Of a stretch of DNA of 64,000 bases, positions 53,796 to 63,124 are shown piece after piece (position 1 is the stretch's first letter; each line of letters begins with the position of its first letter). A program made the position numbers and the translations under genes. The stretch comes from Rhodospirillaceae bacterium (GTDB taxonomy: Bacteria; Pseudomonadota; Alphaproteobacteria; SP197): NCBI GenBank assembly GCA_002722885.1, contig PBNE01000002.1:186001-250000 (forward strand), written 5' to 3'. The notes beneath the pieces were generated by a model. It saw nothing but the letters and a program-made list of their open reading frames with translations, searched no databases and had not been told where the DNA came from.

Positions 53796-54925
53796 TCCGG
53801 CGGATACTTCATGCGCCAGTCGTTGCCGTCCTGCACCCAAAGATCATGGTTACGCCAGCGCTCAGCCACTTCCCAGAACTCGTCATAGGTCATACCGATG
53901 AAATCGCAGACCTTGTGAACAAATCGGTCGTCACATCTGGCGTCGTATAAACGGGTAAGTTCAATCCCTTCATCGCGTGTCATCAGGCCCGCCCGGATGA
54001 ACCCGCTGCACTGCTCCGAGACCTTGCCAAACCCGAATTTCATTGCCTTCAGCATCTGATTAACGGCAATGAAATCGCAGTCGAGTGCATCGAAGGCCGT
54101 TATCTGACCGATCTGCATAGGATCAGCATCATCTCCTTGTCTGCAGGTCAGGCCATTATCGATGGCTATGCTTGCATTCACCTCATCGTTAAAGTCGGAA
54201 ATGTAATAGCCCAGATAGATCATGCGCAGGTTGGCTCGGTGAATGTCATCATCTGGTGGATAGGTGTACCAATATAGCGACCCGGGATCGAAACCTGCAT
54301 CAAGGATCCAGGAGATATCACCGCCATTCAGTGTGTTGGTGTACTTCAGTCGATTGGCGTCGCCATCAAAGGAACCTCCGGAACCTCCCCACGACAAAGC
54401 CGGATTCTCGCCGTAGACGACAAGAGGGATGTGATAGGCCGTCGCCACCCTGGGGGCTGTTGCATAGAGCGGAAGCTCGGTCGATTTGTACAGGTTTCCC
54501 CAAATGTCGAACCCTGCTCGCATCAGACGTCGCCATGTATCAGGACCCGGGCTGACATATATGCAATCAAATCCCAGCTCGATGAGATTGCCCATGTTAG
54601 CGGCCCCGCGATCGCTTTGTTCCTGAGGCGGATAGGCACAGGTCACCAGCAGCGGATTAAGGCCCAATTCATCACGGCAGTAGAGCGACTGGCGCAGGCT
54701 GTCCTTTCCGCCCGAGACCGGAATCAGGCAGTCATAGGACGTGGCGGAGTTTTCCTTGCCCCATATCGCAATCTCTTCAAGCTCCTTGTGACGTGCCGGC
54801 CAATTAATCTCGCCGGTATTGGCCGAAATGTGACAAGCAAGACACCGGCCATCGTCCTCGAAGTTCGAATCAGGACGTGTGTTCGGCTCAAGGCAGTTGG
54901 TGCAATAGGTGATGGGTGCTGTCAT
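53792..54925 (-). CDS. N-acetyl sugar amidotransferase (WbpG/PseA type)
   Basis: The ATG at 54925 (MTAPITYCTNCLEPNTRPDS) gives the family N-terminus with CTNC and CLAC zinc-type pairs; a GTG at 54958 would add 11 residues. The 377-residue protein has the intact PP-loop IPVSGGKDSLRQSLYC (residues 69-84), WRRLMRAGFDIWGNL and KFGFGKVSEQCSG. It should activate an N-acetyl sugar with ATP and add ammonia to form an acetamidino group, as on pseudaminic or legionaminic acids or 2,3-diacetamido uronates. It is the first gene of the amidino module. Confidence 0.87.
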   Translation of the reverse strand: MTAPITYCTNCLEPNTRPDSNFEDDGRCLACHISANTGEINWPARHKELEEIAIWGKENSATSYDCLIPVSGGKDSLRQSLYCRDELGLNPLLVTCAYPPQEQSDRGAANMGNLIELGFDCIYVSPGPDTWRRLMRAGFDIWGNLYKSTELPLYATAPRVATAYHIPLVVYGENPALSWGGSGGSFDGDANRLKYTNTLNGGDISWILDAGFDPGSLYWYTYPPDDDIHRANLRMIYLGYYISDFNDEVNASIAIDNGLTCRQGDDADPMQIGQITAFDALDCDFIAVNQMLKAMKFGFGKVSEQCSGFIRAGLMTRDEGIELTRLYDARCDDRFVHKVCDFIGMTYDEFWEVAERWRNHDLWVQDGNDWRMKYPPE

Positions 54926-54960
54926 GCTAGAATGACCACGATCAAAGCCCGGCCGCACGG

Positions 54961-55755
54961 TTAGAGGACGACATGGTCAAAGTCTTCCTGATCGGGATCG
55001 GGCCGGTAAGCGCCAACCCTGTGGGACGTCTGTTTTTGGCCCAGTGAATTGATCTTGGTCGATGCCCGATAAACGTAGATATGGAACCCTGCATCACTCA
55101 AGGCAGCTCTTAGTTCATGACCAGAGACATCATCCCCGGGCCAGAGCTTGCTCTCGGGAGCATAGGTGCCGCCAAAGCAGAAGCGACCACCAGGTTTCAG
55201 CACACGATAAACCTCTGCAATCGTGCCCGGTACATCCTTGGCATATGCCAACGTGGCCGACATGGTGACAGCATCAAACGTGGCGTCATCAAACGCCATG
55301 TCCTCCATGTTCATGACCTTGATCTTCGGGTTCGTCGAATAGAGATCAATACCCAAGATGTTTCGCCACGAAAATCCATAGAGCCAGGCAATGTAGAGTT
55401 CCGCAATGTTGCGGGGGCCCACAACCAAAAGTTTCTCATCTGCAACATCGCGCGGCGGCAGGTCGAGCATCTGATAAAATTCTTCAGCGCGACGGGTCAC
55501 GTGCACCACGTGATGTTGAGTCACCTCCGCATTGTAGTCATGGACGGCAACATAGAATTCGTCATCCGTGGAGTGTTCTTTGTCGATCTTCGAAACACGG
55601 GCCAGGTCACGGACCTGCAGGGCCATCGAGACAAGTCCAAAAAGCCGGGAAGAGCGCAGGAGGTAACGAAACGGGCGCACTGGACGATGTGGCTGAATGG
55701 GGAAGAAGAGGATACGGCGCAGGATCCGGAGAAGCGGAATGATGGGCATCTTCAA
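54961..55755 (-). CDS. Class I SAM-dependent methyltransferase
   Basis: The start is TTG at 55755 (TTGA overlap with the upstream stop), with ATG at 55749 as alternative. The 264-residue protein has a basic, hydrophobic N-terminus (IPLLRILRRILFFPIQPHRP), KLLVVGPRNIAELYIAWLYGF in the SAM region, VMNMEDMAFDDATFDAVTMSATLAYAKD and VYRVLKPGGRFCFGG, the classic methyltransferase run. Motif I (VVGPRN) is degenerate compared with DxGxGxG. The substrate is probably a sugar of the locus. Confidence 0.75.
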   Translation of the reverse strand: MKMPIIPLLRILRRILFFPIQPHRPVRPFRYLLRSSRLFGLVSMALQVRDLARVSKIDKEHSTDDEFYVAVHDYNAEVTQHHVVHVTRRAEEFYQMLDLPPRDVADEKLLVVGPRNIAELYIAWLYGFSWRNILGIDLYSTNPKIKVMNMEDMAFDDATFDAVTMSATLAYAKDVPGTIAEVYRVLKPGGRFCFGGTYAPESKLWPGDDVSGHELRAALSDAGFHIYVYRASTKINSLGQKQTSHRVGAYRPDPDQEDFDHVVL

Positions 55756-56675
55756 AATGGATCCCTGGGGTCTTTGGGATAGGAGCCACGCTTGGCCAGA
55801 CCCTGTTCGCGATAGCGTTCAAAGGGTGTGGCATGGCGTGAGGGATAACAGTGAAACACCAGCGCTGTGCGGGTATGGCCTGGTTGGGGAAACCCGCCAC
55901 GATGGAGGGTATTGTTGAGGAACGGCACGACCAGGCCAGCGGGCCCATGTGGCTGAACGACCTGGTCGCGGTGCCGTTCGGCGATGATGCGCTCGTAGTG
56001 GTCATAGAGTGCGCCATCGCGATCACCCGCGGCGTCTTCCTGTTGGGGTAGACCACGAAGGGCGGATCGTTCCGAGCGAAAAATCGCCAGCGCCTCTTTC
56101 CAGGGCAACACCTCCAGCGGGCCATCTTCAGGTGTCGTTTCGTCAAGATAGAACATGACATTAACGCAACTTCCGGGCCCGGAATCGCTATGCCAACGCT
56201 GCGAACCCACACGGATTTCGCGTTTGGGCCTGTTGCGATAGAGCAGAGCAAACCAAATTCGATAATGGCAGCCAAAGTAATGTTGCAGGAAAGTGCCGAG
56301 ATCGGCCCGGAACAGATCCTCCAACTCGGGGAAGTCGCGCCAGACCTCGCCGGCATAGCCGTTGTTCCCGATGGCTCCGGGATCATCCCGCCAAACCGTC
56401 TCTCCGGCAGCCTCTCTTCGCGCCAGTGTTGCCGTCATGCTGCGCGCAACATCATGCGACCCAGACGAATGGAACGACGTCACACCATCATGCTTGAATT
56501 GGTCGATGTTCGCAGCAATCACACCAGGCTCTGGCAGCGGATCAGCCATCGCCTGCCTACAGGCATCCCAATCAGCGCTGTAGCGCGGTGCATCACGCCA
56601 GCCCAGGCGGCTGCGGTGGCGTGAGATCGAATGGCGAAACAACTGGTCGGACACTGCCTGGCGTAGAATGTTCAC
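55752..56675 (-). CDS. Phytanoyl-CoA dioxygenase (PhyH) family protein
   Basis: The 307-residue protein has QRWHSDSGPGSCVNVMFYLDETTPEDGPLEVLPW and NTLHRGGFPQPGHTRTALVFHCYPSRH. These give the iron site His-x-Asp, the distal His, and the Arg that binds 2-oxoglutarate in PhyH enzymes. All three are present. Such oxygenases hydroxylate or oxidise small molecules; in a glycan locus the substrate could be a sugar, an acyl chain or a fatty substituent. It is coupled to the GNAT gene upstream by a 4-base overlap. Confidence 0.82.
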   Translation of the reverse strand: MNILRQAVSDQLFRHSISRHRSRLGWRDAPRYSADWDACRQAMADPLPEPGVIAANIDQFKHDGVTSFHSSGSHDVARSMTATLARREAAGETVWRDDPGAIGNNGYAGEVWRDFPELEDLFRADLGTFLQHYFGCHYRIWFALLYRNRPKREIRVGSQRWHSDSGPGSCVNVMFYLDETTPEDGPLEVLPWKEALAIFRSERSALRGLPQQEDAAGDRDGALYDHYERIIAERHRDQVVQPHGPAGLVVPFLNNTLHRGGFPQPGHTRTALVFHCYPSRHATPFERYREQGLAKRGSYPKDPRDPF

Positions 56676-57208
56676 ATGTCCACTCCCCGCATCATGATGA
56701 TATCATCGGTGCTGGCACCTTCACTCAGGCTCCAGCCCGGTAGCCTTGCAACCTCACGAAAACCAGCCTTCGCGAAAGCACCGACGGAACCACGATTATC
56801 GCTATAGATACCGGCAGCAATTCGGCGCAGACCCAGATCTGTCAGCCCACATTGTGCAATCGCATCGATCGCTTCGCTGGCAAGTCCCTGCCCCCAGCGT
56901 GCGCGATCACCGATGATGATGCCGATCCAGGCACGCTGATGCCGCCGATCAATGGGACCAAGTTTGATGTTGCCGATGTGACTGCCCTGCTCTGTCGCGA
57001 TCAGCCCCAGCAGGAGATTATCCTCGCTGGCATTCATCGCTTCGATAAACCCCTTGAGCGCGGCGGCATCATGGGAGGCATCTCGGGATTCAGTGAAACG
57101 CATAATCTCGGGATCGTTCATCCACGCGAGATAGGCACCACCGGCATCGGCAGGCTCCAGAGTCCGCAACATCAAGCGTTCTGTCATCAGGGGCTCGACG
57201 AGCTTCAT
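56672..57208 (-). CDS. GNAT N-acetyltransferase (RimJ/PseH-like)
   Basis: The 178-residue protein has the GNAT layout: TERLMLRTLEPADAGGAYLAWMNDPEIMRF, then GNIKLGPIDRRHQRAWIGIIIGDRARWGQGLASEAI containing the acetyl-CoA loop RARWGQG, and NRGSVGAFAKAGFREV. RimJ- and PseH-type enzymes share this form. It sits between a sugar formyltransferase and a dioxygenase and likely acylates an amino sugar of the nonulosonate pathway. Confidence 0.85.
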   Translation of the reverse strand: MKLVEPLMTERLMLRTLEPADAGGAYLAWMNDPEIMRFTESRDASHDAAALKGFIEAMNASEDNLLLGLIATEQGSHIGNIKLGPIDRRHQRAWIGIIIGDRARWGQGLASEAIDAIAQCGLTDLGLRRIAAGIYSDNRGSVGAFAKAGFREVARLPGWSLSEGASTDDIIMMRGVDM

Positions 57209-57942
57209 GCTGCTGACGCCGCATGCAGAGGTAGATAACGACCATCGGCAACACGCGCCTCGACATCAGACATGGCCATATCATCGACCGGCCCATGCCA
57301 ATTCCCGGGACCCTGCTCAATGAAATCGTCACGCGTCCGCTTTCCGGCCTGCAACGCTTCAACGCAACATCCCAGCAGGACAAAACCCTGCTTGTAGGTC
57401 GCCACGCGCAGTTCGGGGTAAGTAGCTACGCCGGTGAGATCGATGTCACGAACTTCCAGAACAGGGCCTTCATCGATGCCTTCGCTCATTAGATGCACGG
57501 TGTTGGCAACCGGCTGGTTTTCCAGGATGGCATGTTCCACGGCGCAAGAGCCACGATAGTCCGGCAACCGTCCGGGATGGCAGCTGAGAACACCCATGGC
57601 TGGAGCAGCAAGCAAGGCAGGGCTGACGATGCGCGGCGTTCCTGCATTAACCAAGAGGTCGATGCTCCGCTCGCGCACCAGGTTTACGGCCGCTGGGCTG
57701 TTGTGATCTTCGACCGCAACAAAGTCGGCCTTGATACCATCGAGACATGCCAAAGCCAGAGGAGGTAAACCGCCATCTGTACGCAGGGCGTGAATAGTGC
57801 CCTCACGCGCGCTGCACGGGGTCGGGTCGAGAAACACGGCGTCGAGCACAACTCCAGCATCGAGCATGCCTCGAATGATGTGACCGCCCAGAATACCGTC
57901 CGGCGTGGTCAGGGCAGCGACCTTGAGCATGGATCCGTTCAT
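57205..57942 (-). CDS. Sugar N-formyltransferase (formyl-THF dependent)
   Basis: The ATG at 57942 (MNGSMLKVAALTT) overlaps the upstream stop by ATGA. The 245-residue protein has IDLLVNAGTPRIVSPALL (catalytic Asn), GVLSCHPGRLPDYRGSCAVEHAI (catalytic His and the LPxYRG motif) and MSEGIDEGPVLEV (catalytic Asp). The Asn-His-Asp set of 10-formyl-tetrahydrofolate formyltransferases is complete. It would formylate an amino sugar, perhaps a nonulosonate precursor made by the genes around it. Confidence 0.85.
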   Translation of the reverse strand: MNGSMLKVAALTTPDGILGGHIIRGMLDAGVVLDAVFLDPTPCSAREGTIHALRTDGGLPPLALACLDGIKADFVAVEDHNSPAAVNLVRERSIDLLVNAGTPRIVSPALLAAPAMGVLSCHPGRLPDYRGSCAVEHAILENQPVANTVHLMSEGIDEGPVLEVRDIDLTGVATYPELRVATYKQGFVLLGCCVEALQAGKRTRDDFIEQGPGNWHGPVDDMAMSDVEARVADGRYLPLHAASAA

Positions 57943-59042
57943 GCCGTTTGCCGCCCAGCACCGTGATGGTGCGCCACAAGCCGATGGAGCGCTTCGGCCA
58001 TTGCCGCACCCGCTCCGCCGGCCCGATAGGACACTGGTGTTGCCTGCCATGGACCGTTCAGGCGCGCATGGAGTCCAGACCGGTGTTCGACGGCTGGAAT
58101 CGCTCCAGAGCCAATACCTGGTAGCCAGTCGCGCTCCACTGCATGGGGCAGAATAGAAAGACAGGGGCGACCCATCAAATGCGCCTCTTCCAACAGAGAT
58201 CCCGACATGCCGACCACCAGATCAGAAGCCCAGACGAGTGCCAGGGGATCGCCGCCCTCACTCACCTGATCGATTTCATCGAGATAGGCTGCAAATTCAT
58301 CCCTGGTATTTTTCGGGTGCAGACGCAAAACGATCCAGGGACGTGGCGAGTGCTGCGCTATCGCATCCAGCAGTTCTTCGAGCATGCGTGCACAACGTGG
58401 TGCCGTGCCGTCTCGTCCCTCGAAATTGAGCGTGGCGTTCCAGCGATCGGCCTCGGGATTTACCGCGTAACCAACTTCAGCAAGAAAGATAATCACCGGG
58501 CGCGCGCCGGCTTCAGGCAGGACCGCTTTGCGCAGCGCTTCCCGGCCCTGGCCCTCAAAGCCTGCGGCGGCAGAAAGAACCCAGTCATGATGGGGATTGC
58601 CCGTTACCGCGACGGCAGAGCCAGCGAAGCCCAGTTCTGCAAAGGCCGTTGCGGCACGATCATCAGCGACCATGACGAGATCAGGAGCATGGCGCAGCGG
58701 ATCATCGCTAGTGCCACGGAAACGATGTTGCGCATTGGCCACCTGATCGACCGGCGCCGCGCTGGGGATACCGGCATCACGCGCCGCATCGATCAGTGCC
58801 AGACCAGGGCTTTCAAGGTTCTCGGAAGTTCCAGACACGACAAGGCCCGGCGCATGTCGCGACAACAAGTCACCCGCCTGCGTTTCCTCACTGACGTCGA
58901 GCACTTCCAGCCCACGATCGCGCAGATAGCCGACCGCTGCCCCCGCAGCCAACAAGATGACGTCATCCCCCGGCATGGCCGCGATCATGGGCACAAACCA
59001 GTTCGCCGCACCGGGGTCTTCGACATAGGCCAGCATGCGCAT
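57939..59042 (-). CDS. NeuC-like GT-B fold protein
   Basis: The 367-residue protein has a GT-B arrangement: MRMLAYVEDPGAANWFVPMIAAMPG at the start, VAVTGNPHHDW as the linker to the second half, WIVLRLHPKN and GMSGSLLEEAHLMGRPCLSILPHAVERDW. The latter is like the S-G-x-x-E-E segment of UDP-GlcNAc 2-epimerases (NeuC/WecB) and related hydrolysing epimerases. It could be an epimerase or a glycosyltransferase. Its stop is coupled to the formyltransferase, and its start overlaps the preceding gene by one base. Confidence 0.62.
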   Translation of the reverse strand: MRMLAYVEDPGAANWFVPMIAAMPGDDVILLAAGAAVGYLRDRGLEVLDVSEETQAGDLLSRHAPGLVVSGTSENLESPGLALIDAARDAGIPSAAPVDQVANAQHRFRGTSDDPLRHAPDLVMVADDRAATAFAELGFAGSAVAVTGNPHHDWVLSAAAGFEGQGREALRKAVLPEAGARPVIIFLAEVGYAVNPEADRWNATLNFEGRDGTAPRCARMLEELLDAIAQHSPRPWIVLRLHPKNTRDEFAAYLDEIDQVSEGGDPLALVWASDLVVGMSGSLLEEAHLMGRPCLSILPHAVERDWLPGIGSGAIPAVEHRSGLHARLNGPWQATPVSYRAGGAGAAMAEALHRLVAHHHGAGRQTA

Positions 59043-60040
59043 CAGGCCACCGCCGCAAGGGCCTGTTCATGGATCGCCTCGATCACAGCGGAAGTTTCCA
59101 GCGCCGAATCAAGAGGGCTGACCGGTGTGGTGCCAGACTGCAGCGCGCTGGCCAGGTCATCATGGACGGCATAGAGCGCTTCACCCATGGACGTGGTTTC
59201 GGCCACCGGTTGATCGCTTGCGATTTCATAGGCACCTGTGGTGGTGAGATTTTCGCGCCGCTCGAAACGACACAAACGCAGGCCCTCGCTGATGAGAGAC
59301 ATCCGTCCAGCTGTGCCCCAGATATCAAAAGCGTTTTCCCGGTAGTGGTCGAAACCAACCGGCAGCGCCATCACCGTCACATCAGATTGCATAACAAGCG
59401 AAAACGGTGTGTTGAGATCACCATCGAGCGGCCCACCGACAAAGGATGTGCTGCCTGCGGGAACACTCGCGTGCGCCACTTCACCTAGCAGCATGCGCGC
59501 AAGGTCCACCATGTGGGTGCCGTTGTTATGAAGGCCGTTGCCATAAACCATGAATCCGCCCTGCACGTCACCGACGGCTTCCGTGAGGCCGCCTTGCACA
59601 AGCTCGCGATGCCGGTGGTCCGCGCGGCGCGGCAGGTTGACCTGAGCGACAAGGCCCCGGGTTTTGCAAAGCGCGGCAAAGCCCCTGGCCTCGGCAAGAT
59701 CAGCACCCAGTGGCTTTTCGACCAGCACGGCTCTGAGGTTCGGCAGTGCCTCGATGATGGCTCGGCGCGTGCCTGGTGGCGTCGCCAGCACGGCCACTTC
59801 AATGGCTTCCCGATCAGCAAGCCCAGCAACATCCTTTACGGCGGCCACGCCGTACTGCTCGGCACAAGCCTGCGCATGAGCCTCAACCGGGTCCACGGCG
59901 GCGACCCAGTCATAAGCTGGATGTTCGGCCAAGACCTGTGTGTGGCTTGCATAGCGGTAATGCCGCGCCATGCGCGGATCAGCCGCGTATCCCGCACCGA
60001 TCTGTCCGCAACCAAAGAGCGCTGTGACGAAACCGCTCAC
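59042..60040 (-). CDS. Gfo/Idh/MocA family oxidoreductase
   Basis: The 332-residue protein has the Rossmann start TALFGCGQIGAGYAAD, WVAAVDPVEAHAQACAEQYG, VLATPPGTRRAIIEAL and VLVEKPLGADLAEARGF with the EKP motif; GNGLHNNGTHMVDLARMLLG holds the histidine region of the family. It is coupled to the SpsF-type cytidylyltransferase by 4 bases and probably modifies a nucleotide sugar or nonulosonate intermediate. It is only distantly like the paralogue at 38948-40027. Confidence 0.85.
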   Translation of the reverse strand: MSGFVTALFGCGQIGAGYAADPRMARHYRYASHTQVLAEHPAYDWVAAVDPVEAHAQACAEQYGVAAVKDVAGLADREAIEVAVLATPPGTRRAIIEALPNLRAVLVEKPLGADLAEARGFAALCKTRGLVAQVNLPRRADHRHRELVQGGLTEAVGDVQGGFMVYGNGLHNNGTHMVDLARMLLGEVAHASVPAGSTSFVGGPLDGDLNTPFSLVMQSDVTVMALPVGFDHYRENAFDIWGTAGRMSLISEGLRLCRFERRENLTTTGAYEIASDQPVAETTSMGEALYAVHDDLASALQSGTTPVSPLDSALETSAVIEAIHEQALAAVA

Positions 60041-60786
60041 CGCGCGGCCTTTTCTTCGCAGTCGATGTTGAGCGCGATCAGGTCGGGGCGCGTATGAAGC
60101 AGGTTCATGAGTTCGGGCAAGTCGAAGACGGGGCCGTGGGCCGGCTCGAGTTCGGCATAGACCGCACGGATGAACGCCAGGTCCTCATCATAGTCGAGCT
60201 GCAAGCGCCATTCCGGATGATGCCAGAGCGTCGGCGCAACGATGTTGTGAATCCGGTAACGGTCCGGGTTGTCATAGAAGTGGAGCGAGACATGTTCGCG
60301 CACGGCAGGGTCATCGACGTTTGCCGCGACCTCAGCCAGCAGGGCCAGAGGAAACACCTGAACATCCACACCCATGGGGAAGGTCTGTACTCGACCGCAA
60401 TTGCTCACCACATCGGCACGGTTGGCATGGAACGTCTCAATACCCAGCGTGATGACGTCAGGCGGCAGCAGCGTGCAATCGCCGGTGACCTCCACGACCA
60501 GTTCGCCACCGACCGATTGCTGGGCCTCGACCACGCGGGCGAGAACATCATCCTCACTGCCCCGGTAGCAGGCGACACCTTCCTCTTGTGCCCAGGCTTC
60601 CAATGCATCATCGCCGGGCGAGGTCGTGGTCGCGAGGACGATATCGTCCAGCAGTGCCACGGAACGTAGTCGTTCGAGCAGCCGTGTCAGGGCTGGCTTT
60701 CCGCCAATATCCATCAGTACCTTGCCTGTCAAACGGCTAGAGCCCATGCGGGCCTCGATGCTGGCGACGGTGCGCGGCAGACTCAC
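60037..60786 (-). CDS. SpsF-type cytidylyltransferase (possible CMP-pseudaminate synthetase)
   Basis: The 249-residue protein has VASIEARMGSSRLTGKVLMDIGGKPALTRLLERL, the SpsF-family nucleotide loop (ARMGSSRLPGK-like), VLATTTSPGDDALEAWA, GSEDDVLARVVEA and VEVTGDCTLLPPDVI (metal Asp). SpsF-type enzymes can supply CMP activation in nonulosonate loci. Standing next to a PseI-type synthase, CMP-pseudaminate formation is likely, though the donor is not proven. It is coupled to the aminotransferase upstream. Confidence 0.8.
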   Translation of the reverse strand: MSLPRTVASIEARMGSSRLTGKVLMDIGGKPALTRLLERLRSVALLDDIVLATTTSPGDDALEAWAQEEGVACYRGSEDDVLARVVEAQQSVGGELVVEVTGDCTLLPPDVITLGIETFHANRADVVSNCGRVQTFPMGVDVQVFPLALLAEVAANVDDPAVREHVSLHFYDNPDRYRIHNIVAPTLWHHPEWRLQLDYDEDLAFIRAVYAELEPAHGPVFDLPELMNLLHTRPDLIALNIDCEEKAAR

Positions 60787-62066
60787 GCCTTTTCCCTCTC
60801 CCAGGCGGCAAGTTTCTCACGCCCTTCGAACACCTTGTGGAAAGCAGCGACCATCTGATCGAGTTGATCGGGATCAGGATCAAATCCGCAAATCTCATAG
60901 GTCACGAAACCGGTCTCATGCAGGCGCTCGGCAACGGGGCACAGGCCATCGGCATAGGACCGGCTGGACCCGGCAAACGGGAACCCGCCGCGTCCGATGG
61001 CGCGGCGCTCGCGGAACATGGGCAGGCGGTAGAGCGGCGGCACATAACCACCTGCAGCTGGCACCCCTTCGGCATGGAGAGCAGCAAGCAGGGTTTCGCG
61101 GCTGATGCCTAGGGCATCAGGGTTCATATTAGCAGTCCATACATAATAGACGTGACTGCAGTCAGGCCTCACAGCTGGAACCTTGAAGCCTTCAATCCGG
61201 CCAATGCCTGCTGTCAGGCGCTCTGCGATGGCGACACGCCCGCCGATGATCTCCTCTGCCCGTTCGATCTGGCTCACGCCCACAGCGGCGGAAAGTTCCG
61301 TCATGCGGAAGTTGAGGCCCGGCGTATTGGTGATGTCAGCAATCTCGACATCACCCACGACGTTTTCACCGTGATTGCGGATGAGCTGCATACGCAGAGC
61401 AAGTTCATCGTTGTTGGTGACACAAAGCCCACCCTCACCGGTCTGGATGTGCTTGTGCACATTCAGACTGAAGACGCCGATATGGCCGATCGTGCCCGCC
61501 GGTTTACCGTTCTCCATCGCGAACGGACCCTGCGCATTATCTTCCACCAGATGAATGCCATGGCGGTCGGCCAATGCACGCAGCTCGGCAAGGCGGGCTG
61601 GATGGCCGAACAGATTGACGACAAAGATTGCCTTGGTCTTTGGGCCGATGGCCGCTTCGACAGCGGCCACATCCAGGCAGAAGGTCTCATCCTCGATATC
61701 GACGAAGACCGGCACCGCGCCATAGAACATCGGCGCCACAGCGGTCGCCGACATGGTGGTGGGCGGGCAGATCACTTCGTCGCCAGGCGAAAGGCCGATA
61801 GCGCCGGCGGCGGCAAAAAGACCAGAGGTTGCCGAGTTGACGCTGACGACATGGCGGGCGCCCAGCGCCTCACACCACAAACTTTGCAGGCGTTTGACCA
61901 AGGGTCCGCCCCAGAACTCATCGCCCCAGGAACCGTAGAAGCCCGAGAGCAATCCGCCATCCATGACTTCGTTGACCAGCGCACGTTCGCGATCACCCAG
62001 AGCACGGAACGGACGAAGGACGCCCTGGACTTCAGCTTTGCCACCAAGAAGCGCAAGGCTGCTCAT
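60783..62066 (-). CDS. DegT/DnrJ/EryC1/StrS family PLP aminotransferase
   Basis: The 427-residue enzyme has [33 protein letters not shown] (phosphate-binding region), [12 protein letters not shown] (pyridine-N Asp) and [22 protein letters not shown] with the PLP lysine in [10 protein letters not shown]. DegT-family enzymes aminate 4-keto nucleotide sugars. It could serve as PseC/LegC for the nonulosonate pathway, or as a perosamine synthase for the GDP-mannose branch. Position between pseI and the cytidylyltransferase favours the former. Confidence 0.87.
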   Translation of the reverse strand: MSSLALLGGKAEVQGVLRPFRALGDRERALVNEVMDGGLLSGFYGSWGDEFWGGPLVKRLQSLWCEALGARHVVSVNSATSGLFAAAGAIGLSPGDEVICPPTTMSATAVAPMFYGAVPVFVDIEDETFCLDVAAVEAAIGPKTKAIFVVNLFGHPARLAELRALADRHGIHLVEDNAQGPFAMENGKPAGTIGHIGVFSLNVHKHIQTGEGGLCVTNNDELALRMQLIRNHGENVVGDVEIADITNTPGLNFRMTELSAAVGVSQIERAEEIIGGRVAIAERLTAGIGRIEGFKVPAVRPDCSHVYYVWTANMNPDALGISRETLLAALHAEGVPAAGGYVPPLYRLPMFRERRAIGRGGFPFAGSSRSYADGLCPVAERLHETGFVTYEICGFDPDPDQLDQMVAAFHKVFEGREKLAAWEREKA

Positions 62067-63124
62067 GAAAGATCATCCAGCAAGTCACGGGTAATGGGCG
62101 TGCCACGTTTGATGGTGCTTTTCGCAGGGCAATCCAGAACGGTTGGCAGATGTTTGGGGGCAAGACCGTGGCCTGGCCGGATGACGCGAACATTTTCGCG
62201 CGTGAGTGCCTCGCCAACGGCGATATCTGCAACGGCATAGATCGAGCGGCGGAAGGCGCGGTTGCCATGCTCGCTTGACTTCAGGCCGTAATCGATCGTG
62301 CCCAGGGATTCCCAGGCCATGGCGACATCGCGGCACAGCACTTCAAGCTCATCGGGCTCCAGCGAAAAGGCCGCGTCGAGTCCGCCATCGGAACGTCGCA
62401 GGGTCACGTGTTTCTCAATCGCGCAGGCGCCCAGAACAATTGAGGCAACCGAAACTGCCGTTCCCAGCGTGTGATCCGAAAGACCAACAGCAGTGCCGAA
62501 GGAAGCGGCCATATCCGGGATGGTCGCAAGATTACTGTCGCCAACCGGAGCGGGATAACCACTGACACAGTGCAACAGCAACAGTTCCCGGCAGCCTGCG
62601 CCTCGCGCGACAGCCACGGCTTCGGCAATCTCCTCACGGTCGGCAATGCCGGTCGACATGATCATGGGCTTGCCGGTCGATGCAGCCTTGGCGATCAGCT
62701 CGTGATCCACCGCTTCGAACGAAGCGATCTTGTATGCGGGGGCAGCAAACCCTTCGAGGAAATCGACCGCAGTATCATCGAACGGCGAAGAAAAGACAGC
62801 AACGCCCAATTCACGGCCCTTGGCAAACAGGGCTTCATGCCACTCCCAAGGCGTGTGTGCTTCCTGATAAAGTTCATAAAGCGTGCGCCCATCCCACAAT
62901 CCGCCCTTGATCGCGAAGTCGTCAGCATCGCAATCGATGGTGATGGTATCAGCGGTATAGGTCTGGAGCTTGATCGCATCTGCTCCGGCCTTCGCTGAAG
63001 CTTCCATAATCTCAAGCGCGCGCGACAGGTCGCCATTATGGTTGCCCGAAAGTTCGGCAATGACATAGGGGCGATGGCCCGGCCCGATAGGACGTCCGGC
63101 AATGGTGACGGTTGTGTCGCTCAT
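62063..63124 (-). CDS. pseI: Pseudaminic acid synthase
   Basis: The ATG at 63124 overlaps the PseG-PseH stop by ATGA. The 353-residue protein has [93 protein letters not shown] and MSTGIA. These are hallmarks of PseI rather than NeuB or LegI, especially [14 protein letters not shown]-terminal SAF domain ([31 protein letters not shown]) closes it. It condenses PEP with the 6-deoxy-diacetamido-altrose to pseudaminic acid. Confidence 0.9.
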   Translation of the reverse strand: MSDTTVTIAGRPIGPGHRPYVIAELSGNHNGDLSRALEIMEASAKAGADAIKLQTYTADTITIDCDADDFAIKGGLWDGRTLYELYQEAHTPWEWHEALFAKGRELGVAVFSSPFDDTAVDFLEGFAAPAYKIASFEAVDHELIAKAASTGKPMIMSTGIADREEIAEAVAVARGAGCRELLLLHCVSGYPAPVGDSNLATIPDMAASFGTAVGLSDHTLGTAVSVASIVLGACAIEKHVTLRRSDGGLDAAFSLEPDELEVLCRDVAMAWESLGTIDYGLKSSEHGNRAFRRSIYAVADIAVGEALTRENVRVIRPGHGLAPKHLPTVLDCPAKSTIKRGTPITRDLLDDLS

